Part shown: one piece after another, positions 7,411 to 13,128 of the stretch
Position numbering within the stretch: position 1 is the stretch's first letter
Layout of the letters: the number at the start of each line of letters is the position of its first letter
Assembly (NCBI GenBank): GCA_947311125.1
Contig: CAMZKI010000162.1
Span: 1-16,724, forward strand
Source: an uncultured Chlorobiota bacterium
GTDB lineage: Bacteria; Bacteroidota; Bacteroidia; Bacteroidales; JAADGE01
DNA length: 16,724 nt
Direction of reading: 5' to 3'
Notes under the pieces: generated by a model
What the model saw: only the letters and a program-made list of their open reading frames with translations
Database searches by the model: none
Told to the model about the DNA's origin: nothing
Program-made: the position numbers and the translations under genes

Positions 7411-7442
7411 AAAAAAACTACAACTTTATAAAAGTTGCAGTT
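7411..7442 (-). terminator. Hairpin terminator between ccoP and ccoG
   Basis: The inverted repeat 7416-7427 / 7431-7442 forms a 12-bp stem (one G-U pair) around a 3-nt loop, followed on the minus strand by a T7 run at 7411-7417. It lies 21 bp after the ccoP stop. It should end or attenuate the ccoS-NO-Q-P transcript before ccoG, setting the subunit genes apart from the assembly genes. Confidence 0.82.
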
Positions 7443-7463
7443 CTTAAGCGGTTTCCCTTGTTT

Positions 7464-8009
7464 TTATTTTTTCAGTTCTGTCAGAACAAATGATGCAACT
7501 TCCAGTATTTGTTTATCGGGTAATGAATTAAACGATGCCATACCTTTGGATGTTCCGTTTTTTATCACATCAAAAACATTTTTTATGTCACTGCCGTATA
7601 TCCATTCTTCATCAACAAGATTAACTCCTATTCCGCCTTTTCCGTTTTGCCCGTGGCATGCCGTACAGGATTTGGCATATGTTGCTGCTCCTGCCGCTAA
7701 CGAAGTTTCATCGTTCAACAATATTATTTCGAATGCTCCGGTTTTAGTATCTTTATACTTTTTTTCTGCTTCTGCAATTTCGTTTTCATATTCTTCGGCT
7801 TGTAAAGGACCTTGTTTAAACCAATGAAAATATGCAACGTATCCCAGCGACCAAAAGACAGTAAGGTAGAATAACCACATAAGCCACGGCGGCGGCGGGT
7901 TGTCAAGCTCTTTTATTCCGTCATAATCATGGTCTGTTATCAAATTTTTATCAAATTTTTCGTTATATCCTTCAAAAATTTCTTTAGGGTCTTTATTGTT
8001 GTTTTCCAT
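7464..8009 (-). CDS. ccoP: CcoP, cbb3 oxidase subunit III, single-heme form
   Basis: A 181-residue membrane-anchored c-type cytochrome subunit that passes electrons to the oxidase. The N-terminal CcoP signature is DHDYDGIKELDNPPPPWLMW (26-45), running into a membrane helix (43-61). One cytochrome c domain follows, with CTACH (C115, C118, H119) and likely axial M157 (KGMASF). Classical CcoP has two heme domains and about 300 residues, so this one lacks a heme domain; see the extra domain on CcoNO. The start chosen is ATG at 8009 because family homology begins there and it lies 22 bp after the ccoQ stop. An in-frame ATG at 8111 would overlap ccoQ by 80 bp and add a basic stretch unlike CcoP. 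Confidence 0.92.
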   Translation of the reverse strand: MENNNKDPKEIFEGYNEKFDKNLITDHDYDGIKELDNPPPPWLMWLFYLTVFWSLGYVAYFHWFKQGPLQAEEYENEIAEAEKKYKDTKTGAFEIILLNDETSLAAGAATYAKSCTACHGQNGKGGIGVNLVDEEWIYGSDIKNVFDVIKNGTSKGMASFNSLPDKQILEVASFVLTELKK

Positions 8010-8031
8010 TTTATTTTGTTTTAAAAATGAA

Positions 8032-8241
8032 TTACTTTTTTTGTTGATTTTTTTCGGAGAAACATTTTTCTTGCTCATCGTCCAGAGGCATTGATTCCCA
8101 TATTTTAACATCTGTTTTTTTATATTTGATAACAGTTATAACTATCAGAATAAAAATTACGGTAAATAAAACAACCGAAATATTAGGCCATATAGTTACC
8201 CAATGACTGTCTTGCAAATATTTTAATTTTTCTCCGAGCAT
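8032..8241 (-). CDS. ccoQ: CcoQ-like small subunit of cbb3 oxidase
   Basis: A 69-residue single-pass membrane protein: a short N-terminus, a hydrophobic helix (about 19-39, ISVVLFTVIFILIVITVIKY) and a charged cytoplasmic tail (KIWESMPLDDEQEK). Its size, topology and place between ccoNO and ccoP match CcoQ/FixQ, which stabilises the oxidase in other bacteria. Sequence identity in this subunit is always low, so position carries much of the call. It starts 9 bp after the ccoNO stop and ends 22 bp before ccoP. Confidence 0.8.
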   Translation of the reverse strand: MLGEKLKYLQDSHWVTIWPNISVVLFTVIFILIVITVIKYKKTDVKIWESMPLDDEQEKCFSEKNQQKK

Positions 8242-8250
8242 AATTATATT

Positions 8251-10725
8251 TTATTTAATTTCTTTGCCTTCAGGGTCTTTACCGTTCTCAGGGTTCGTTC
8301 CTATGAGAGAGTGAACATAACTTGTAAGTTGTATCAGCTTTGTTTTCTCAAACTGAGATTTGTATCCTGTCATAATTCCGGCACCGTTAGCGATAACCTT
8401 GTAAATATTTTCCGGCTCACTTCCGTGTATAGTAAAGTTGTCACCCAAGTTGGGGCCTACAACTCCTTGACCGTTTATACCGTGGCAAGAGGCACACGTG
8501 CTTTTAAAAATTTCGGCTCCTGCTTGCAGATCTTCAGGCTTATCTGATAAAGATATATTTGTAGTGCTGTTATCACCGTCTGATTTTTTACTTTCTGTAG
8601 CCAAGGAAATATCTTTGCCGAGTTTATGGAGATAGGCAATCATTGCAATTAATTCTTTATTCCAGGCTATGTCCTTACCCGCGTTTTTAAGCTCTGTCGC
8701 AATTTCTTCTGCTTGTTTTTTCAAATCAGCCTCTGCTCGGTCGGCATATCCTTCAGGGTAAGGAACTCCGAGCATTTGCATAACGTTAATTTTACGTTTA
8801 AGAGAGCTGTAATCTAAATCATTTTCAAAAAACCAAGGATAAGCCGGCATTATAGAACCCTCTATAAATTTTTGAGGGTCTTTAAAATGCTCATAGTGCC
8901 ATACGGCAGGTCTGAACATTTTTCCGCCTCTGTATCCGGAGCGTGCCAAATCAGGACCTGTTCGCTTTGAACCCCATTGGAACGGGTGGTCGTAAACAAA
9001 CTCTCCTTGTTTTGAATATTCTCCGTATCTTTCTGTTTCGGAGCGAAACGGTCTTACCATTTGCGAGTGGCATGTATAACAACCTTCTCTGACATAAATA
9101 TCTCTTCCTTCCAGTTCTAAAGGAGTGTAAGGTTTAACCGCTTCTATCGTGGGGATATTTGATTTTACGGTAATCATAGGAATAATTTCAACTAATCCTC
9201 CTATAATTACGGCAATTAAGACCCAAACAGTAAAATGTACGGCTTTTCTTTCAACCCATCTGTGAGGAGTTTCTCCGGCAAGTCTTTTTTTTGCAATTTT
9301 CTCTCTGGGAGGAGCAGATGCTTCTTCATTTTCAATAATATGTCCGGATTTCATGGTTTTTATTAAGTTCGGAATCATTATTATTGCACCTGTAAAGTAA
9401 AGAGTGCCGCCTATTACCCTGGTTACGTACATAGGCATAATTTGAGTTACCGTATCTAAAAATTCCGGGTAAGCCAAGTATCCGGCATCCGTAAATTCTT
9501 TCCACATCAAGGTTTGTGTAAATGCAGCCCAATACAAAGGAAGAGAATAAGCTAACATTCCCAGGGTTGCAATCCAAAAATGCAGATTTGCAGATTTTTC
9601 CGAATGTAGCTTTGTATTGAACAGTTTCGGAATCAGCCAATACAACATACCAAAAGCCATAAAACCGTTCCACCCCATTCCTCCTATATGGACATGGGCT
9701 ATTGTCCAGTCTGTAAAATGGCTTAAAGCATTAACGGTTTTTATTGAAAGCATAGGGCCTTCAAAAGTTGACATACCGTAGGCTGTAACGGCTACAACAA
9801 AGAATTTGAGAATAGCACTGTCTCTTACTTTATCCCATGCACCTCTCAGTGTAAGCAGCCCGTTTATCATACCTCCCCAAGAGGGAGCAATAAGCATAAT
9901 TGAGAAAACGACACCCAAAGTTTGAGCCCAATCCGGCAGTGCTTGGTATAATAAGTGATGCGGTCCTGCCCACATATATATAAAAATTAAAGACAAGAAA
10001 TGTATAATTGATAATCGGTATGAGTAAATAGGTCTGTTCGCAGCTTTCGGAAGAAAATAATACATTAACCCCAGAAAGGGCGTTGTAAGAAAAAATGCAA
10101 CGGCATTATGCCCGTACCACCACTGAACGACAGCATCTTGAACTCCTGCATAAACAGTATAACTTTTAAGGAAGTTGACCGGTATTTCAATTGAGTTTCC
10201 TATGTGTAATACAGCTACAGCAACAAAACTTGCGAGGAAAAACCAAATTGCCACATATATATGCTGCACACGTCTTTTTATCATTGTACCTATCAGGTTC
10301 CATCCGAAAGCAACCCAAACTACGGCAATCAGAATGTCGATTATCCATTCCAACTCTGCGTATTCTTTTCCCGTTGTTATTCCGAGCGGCAGTGTAACTG
10401 CGGCCAAAACAATAATAAATTGCCATCCCCAGAAATTGATTTTACTTAGTAAATCACTGAACATTCTTGCTTTCAGCAGTCTTTGCACAGAATAATAAGC
10501 TCCGGTAAATATTGCATTTCCCGTAAAGGCAAAAATAATTGCATTTGTATGCAAGGGGCGCAACCTTCCGAACGTAAGCCAAGATAAATTAAGATTCCAA
10601 GAAGGGTATGCAAGTTCTGCTGCAGCCCAGAGACCCACAAGCATTCCTACGATTGCCCATAGTATTGTAGCTAAGGCGAACAATTTCACAATCTTATTGT
10701 CATAATAAAATTTTTCCTGTATCAT
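8251..10725 (-). CDS. ccoNO: CcoN-CcoO fusion with extra C-terminal cytochrome c domain (cbb3 oxidase subunits I/II)
   Basis: An 824-residue catalytic core of a cbb3 cytochrome c oxidase, which reduces oxygen to water and pumps protons. The CcoN part (1 to about 465, 12 membrane helices expected) keeps all metal ligands: H59 and H346 for low-spin heme b, H344 for heme b3, H206, H256 and H257 for CuB, and Y250 at the cross-linked tyrosine position. The CcoO part (about 480-705) has a membrane anchor (495-518), heme site CYTCH (C549, C552, H553) and SIMPAYPW with axial M626. After a polar linker (706-730) comes a second cytochrome c domain: CASCH (C744, C747, H748) and M785. CcoN-CcoO fusion is known in Bacteroidota. 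The third domain resembles the CcoP heme domain (AGA...C..CHG.NG.G..G.NL). The gene is 12 bp after ccoS and 9 bp before ccoQ. Confidence 0.96.
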   Translation of the reverse strand: MIQEKFYYDNKIVKLFALATILWAIVGMLVGLWAAAELAYPSWNLNLSWLTFGRLRPLHTNAIIFAFTGNAIFTGAYYSVQRLLKARMFSDLLSKINFWGWQFIIVLAAVTLPLGITTGKEYAELEWIIDILIAVVWVAFGWNLIGTMIKRRVQHIYVAIWFFLASFVAVAVLHIGNSIEIPVNFLKSYTVYAGVQDAVVQWWYGHNAVAFFLTTPFLGLMYYFLPKAANRPIYSYRLSIIHFLSLIFIYMWAGPHHLLYQALPDWAQTLGVVFSIMLIAPSWGGMINGLLTLRGAWDKVRDSAILKFFVVAVTAYGMSTFEGPMLSIKTVNALSHFTDWTIAHVHIGGMGWNGFMAFGMLYWLIPKLFNTKLHSEKSANLHFWIATLGMLAYSLPLYWAAFTQTLMWKEFTDAGYLAYPEFLDTVTQIMPMYVTRVIGGTLYFTGAIIMIPNLIKTMKSGHIIENEEASAPPREKIAKKRLAGETPHRWVERKAVHFTVWVLIAVIIGGLVEIIPMITVKSNIPTIEAVKPYTPLELEGRDIYVREGCYTCHSQMVRPFRSETERYGEYSKQGEFVYDHPFQWGSKRTGPDLARSGYRGGKMFRPAVWHYEHFKDPQKFIEGSIMPAYPWFFENDLDYSSLKRKINVMQMLGVPYPEGYADRAEADLKKQAEEIATELKNAGKDIAWNKELIAMIAYLHKLGKDISLATESKKSDGDNSTTNISLSDKPEDLQAGAEIFKSTCASCHGINGQGVVGPNLGDNFTIHGSEPENIYKVIANGAGIMTGYKSQFEKTKLIQLTSYVHSLIGTNPENGKDPEGKEIK

Positions 10726-10737
10726 ACTTATAAAAAT

Positions 10738-10950
10738 TTAATTGTTTTCAGACTTTTTATTATTAGGGTTGTTTTTCTTTTCTTTTTCTTTATCTTTTTC
10801 GGACAGAGGTATATTATCATCAAAAAGCATTCTTACGGAAGGGGTATAGTTATCATCATATTGTCCGTCTTTTACAGACCAAATATATATTCCTAAGAAA
10901 ATAAAGGCTACAATCAGACTCAGACCTATTAATATAAAGATAACCGTCAT
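10738..10950 (-). CDS. ccoS: CcoS, cbb3 oxidase maturation protein
   Basis: A 70-residue single-pass membrane protein. It has an N-terminal hydrophobic helix (about 3-25) followed by the CcoS signature IWSVKDGQYDDNYTPSVRML (27-46) and a lysine-rich tail. CcoS is required in model bacteria for cofactor insertion (heme b and CuB) into cbb3 oxidase. It is the first gene of the operon, 12 bp ahead of ccoNO. The copper ATPase gene ccoI, often next to ccoS, is not here: the upstream neighbour is a divergent flavoprotein gene. Confidence 0.92.
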   Translation of the reverse strand: MTVIFILIGLSLIVAFIFLGIYIWSVKDGQYDDNYTPSVRMLFDDNIPLSEKDKEKEKKNNPNNKKSENN

Positions 10951-10981
10951 ATGACAGATGTTAATTTTGTTTGTCTAAACA

Positions 10982-10989
10982 CAAAAATA
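10982..10989 (-). promoter_or_regulatory. -7 box (TATTTTTG) for the cco operon
   Basis: On the minus strand TATTTTTG fits TAnnTTTG and lies 31 bp before the ccoS ATG. Its upstream side runs directly into the AAAT repeat. The nearest TTG on the minus strand (11021-11023) is 31 bp away, longer than the usual spacer, so promoter strength is uncertain. Confidence 0.45.
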
Positions 10990-11011
10990 AATAAATAAAT
11001 AAATAAATAAA
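10985..11011. repeat. Tetranucleotide microsatellite (AAAT)6
   Basis: Six perfect AAAT units (T at every fourth base from 10988 to 11008) followed by AAA. The repeat lies upstream of ccoS, overlapping the -7 box and filling the expected spacer. Length changes by slippage would alter -33/-7 spacing in 4-bp steps. It could also be a simple AT-rich tract without function. Confidence 0.9.
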
Positions 11012-11192
11012 AAGCATTTTCAAGTCTTTATATATTTATATTCTTTAACGTTTGATATTTTCCTTATGATATAAGATATTGCTTGGATAGTATATTTTTA
11101 ACGGCAGGGATTAATTTAAAATCAGTCTAAATTGGTGACAGTTGTTAAATACGAATTCTTTCTGTTTTTTTAGAAAAAATGATATTTTTAAT

Positions 11193-11200
11193 TAGTTTTG
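11193..11200 (+). promoter_or_regulatory. -7 box (TAGTTTTG) for the DHOD-like gene
   Basis: TAGTTTTG matches TAnnTTTG and ends 23 bp before the ATG at 11224. It lies inside the reading-frame extension that would begin at ATG 11179. Transcription from here would exclude that upstream ATG and so supports the 11224 start. No clear -33 TTTG was seen. Confidence 0.5.
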
Positions 11201-11223
11201 TAATACTTATTAAACATAAAAAA

Positions 11224-12204
11224 ATGGATATAAAAACCGTGTATTTGGGGTTAAATTTAAGAAATCCTATTGTTATCGGGAGCTCCGGATTAACCGATAG
11301 CCCTGACAAAATCAAAAGACTTGAAGATAATAATGCAGGAGCTGTTGTATTAAAATCCTTATTTGAGGAACAAATAAATGCTGAGACCCACAGAACGGTA
11401 AACGGCGGTATTAATGATTATCCGGAGGCGTATGAGTATATAGAAAAGTACACGCGACACAAAGTACTTGAAGATTACTTAAATTTAATTGCAGAATCAA
11501 AAGATTCTGTTGAAATTCCGGTAATTGCCAGCATAAACTGTGTTGACGACGAGGAATGGACATCTTTTGCTAAAGATATTGAAGAAGCAGGAGCCGACGC
11601 ACTTGAACTTAATATTTCCGTGCTGCCGTCAGACCCGTTTAAAGACGGCAAAGATATTGAAGATATGCATTTTAAGATTACTGAAAAAGTTAAAAAAACT
11701 GTGTCGATACCGTTGTCTGTAAAAATAAGTTATTATTCGGCAGGTTTGGCAAAATTGATATATAATTTAAGTGCTTCCGGAAATGTTAGAGGAATAACTT
11801 TGTTTAACAGGTTTTATAATCCTGATATTGATATTGAGACATTAAAAATTACATCTTCAAATGTTTTCAGCACGCCTGATGAATATACTTTGCCTTTACG
11901 TTGGGTGGCTTTGCTTTCGGGAAAAGTTGATGCGGATTTAGCAGCAACTACAGGAATTCATAACGGAATAAGCACGGCAAAACAGATATTGGCGGGAGCA
12001 TCGGCAGTACATATTGTTTCGGCAATATATAAAAACGGGTTTGAATATATCGGAGAGATAATAAAAGAATTTGAAAATGTAATGATTAATCATAATTTTG
12101 CAACAGTTAAAGATATGAAAGGGAAATTAAGTTTTCATAATATGAATTATAACAGAGCGTACGAAAGAATTCAATTTATGAAATATTTCGGCGGTATTAC
12201 ATAG
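11224..12204 (+). CDS. Dihydroorotate dehydrogenase-like flavoprotein, catalytic base not conserved
   Basis: A 326-residue TIM-barrel flavoprotein of the dihydroorotate dehydrogenase-like group. The N-terminus LGLNLRNPIVIGSSGLT and VVLKSLFEEQ (K44, FMN contact) are typical of class 1-like DHODs. Further family points are LELNIS (127-132), K167 in VKIS, N195, and the FMN phosphate-binding ATTGIHNG (241-248) and AGASAVHIVSA (257-267). Where class 1 enzymes have LNLSCPN and class 2 a serine, this protein has ISVLPSD with V133, so the usual catalytic base is absent. It may therefore act on another substrate. The start at 11224 is preferred over ATG 11179, which adds a hydrophobic stretch and lies upstream of the -7 box. 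A ferredoxin-NADP reductase-like gene follows after 35 bp and could be its redox partner. Confidence 0.85.
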   Translation: MDIKTVYLGLNLRNPIVIGSSGLTDSPDKIKRLEDNNAGAVVLKSLFEEQINAETHRTVNGGINDYPEAYEYIEKYTRHKVLEDYLNLIAESKDSVEIPVIASINCVDDEEWTSFAKDIEEAGADALELNISVLPSDPFKDGKDIEDMHFKITEKVKKTVSIPLSVKISYYSAGLAKLIYNLSASGNVRGITLFNRFYNPDIDIETLKITSSNVFSTPDEYTLPLRWVALLSGKVDADLAATTGIHNGISTAKQILAGASAVHIVSAIYKNGFEYIGEIIKEFENVMINHNFATVKDMKGKLSFHNMNYNRAYERIQFMKYFGGIT

Positions 12205-12239
12205 CAATACTAGATAACATAAATAATAAAGTAAATTAT

Positions 12240-13052
12240 ATGGAAAATAAATTAAATGCCGTAGTAACTCAGATAATACAAGTATCTCCGTCTATGAAAA
12301 TTTTCAGGATTGCACCTGACGGGTGGGAACTTCCGGATTTTTTGCCGGGGCAATTCACAGCATTAGCTCTTCCGGCTTCTGCATCTCGGGTTCCTGATGC
12401 AACTCCGGAAACAGAAGAACTTCCTCCGGATAAAATGATAAAAAGAGTGTATTCAATAGCATCGTCTTCTCAGTCTAAGCAATTTATTGAATTTTATATT
12501 TCTTTAGTCCGTTCCGGAGCATTAACTCCGAGATTATTTAATTTACAAATCGGAGACAGAATAGAATTAGGTAAAAAAATGGTAGGTATGTTTACCTTAG
12601 AGCAGGTTCCCGAAAATCATAATATTGTATTGGTGGCAACAGGTACGGGAATTGCTCCTTACGTGAGTATGCTGCGTTCAAATATTTTAGGAACAAGTAA
12701 AAGAAAAATTGCAGTAATTCACGGTGCTGCAAATTCTTGGGATTTGGGCTACAGTTCCGAATTAATGTTGTTGGAAAGTTTATCTGACAGATTTACGTAT
12801 TTACCTACGATTATTGATGCAGAAAAAGAGCATGTTCCGTGGGGAGGAGATACTCGTTTTGTTCAGGATATGTGGGCTGACGGTGTTATTGAAAAAGCTT
12901 GGGGTATAAAACCTATGCCGGATAATACACATATTTTCCTTTGCGGAAATCCAAAAATGGTTGAGAGTATGTTTGAAATATTGGCAAAAGACGGTTTTAA
13001 AGAACATAAGAGAAAAGAACCGGGAGAAATTCATGTTGAAAGTTGGGGCTAA
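12240..13052 (+). CDS. Ferredoxin--NADP(+) reductase-like FAD protein
   Basis: A 270-residue FAD/NAD(P) oxidoreductase of the ferredoxin reductase family, cytoplasmic. The N-terminal FAD barrel has LPGQFTALALP (35-45) and RVYSIASSS (69-77), the RxYS flavin motif. The C-terminal nucleotide domain has ATGTGIAPYVSML (133-145), HGAANSWDLGY (161-171) and FLCGNPKMVESM (233-244), and the protein ends with an aromatic residue close to the terminus (ESWG), as in bacterial FNRs where this residue stacks on FAD. A short insertion rich in Pro and Glu (about 48-66) splits the barrel strands. There is no cysteine cluster, so it is not PyrK. It is the second gene of a two-gene unit with the DHOD-like flavoprotein and is closed by a terminator. 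Confidence 0.9.
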   Translation: MENKLNAVVTQIIQVSPSMKIFRIAPDGWELPDFLPGQFTALALPASASRVPDATPETEELPPDKMIKRVYSIASSSQSKQFIEFYISLVRSGALTPRLFNLQIGDRIELGKKMVGMFTLEQVPENHNIVLVATGTGIAPYVSMLRSNILGTSKRKIAVIHGAANSWDLGYSSELMLLESLSDRFTYLPTIIDAEKEHVPWGGDTRFVQDMWADGVIEKAWGIKPMPDNTHIFLCGNPKMVESMFEILAKDGFKEHKRKEPGEIHVESWG

Positions 13053-13080
13053 GAAGTAATATACTTCATAGAAATAAACA

Positions 13081-13118
13081 GAAAGAGATGCCTTTTTTGA
13101 CATCTCTTTTCTTTTTAT
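13081..13118 (+). terminator. Hairpin terminator after the FNR-like gene
   Basis: AAAGAGATG (13082-13090) pairs with CATCTCTTT (13101-13109) around a 10-nt loop and is followed by TTCTTTTT, 29 bp after the stop. On the minus strand the same hairpin has a slightly longer stem but a poorer U tract, so it may only partly stop the ammonia-lyase transcript. Confidence 0.8.
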
Positions 13119-13128
13119 GATATGTTTC

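Larger units (their letters stand above)
10951..11223. promoter_or_regulatory. Divergent control region between ccoS and the DHOD-like gene
   Basis: This 273-bp AT-rich stretch is the longest gene-free part of the window. It holds a TAnnTTTG box for each direction (10982-10989 minus, 11193-11200 plus) and an AAAT microsatellite (10985-11011). It also has a TTGT...ACAA imperfect inverted repeat at 10967-10984, next to the ccoS -7 box. I looked for an FNR/CRP palindrome (TTGAT-N4-ATCAA) and saw only a half-site at 11052-11056. No hairpin or riboswitch is recognised. Confidence 0.6.

Noticed and set aside
8010..8111. In-frame N-terminal extension of ccoP starting at ATG 8111
   Set aside because: It would overlap ccoQ by 80 bp and encode a basic stretch unlike CcoP; the ATG at 8009, just after the ccoQ stop, matches where the family begins.
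10175..10495. Open plus-strand frame of about 106 codons opposite ccoNO
   Set aside because: It is antisense to a well-conserved membrane region, and its translation has no recognisable domain or own promoter.
11052..11065. Possible FNR-type site (TTGAT-N4-ATCAA) upstream of ccoS
   Set aside because: Only the left half-site TTGAT is present; the right half is absent.
11179..11223. Upstream start for the DHOD-like gene at ATG 11179
   Set aside because: The added 15 residues are a hydrophobic run not expected in this soluble family, and a TAGTTTTG -7 box at 11193-11200 lies inside it.
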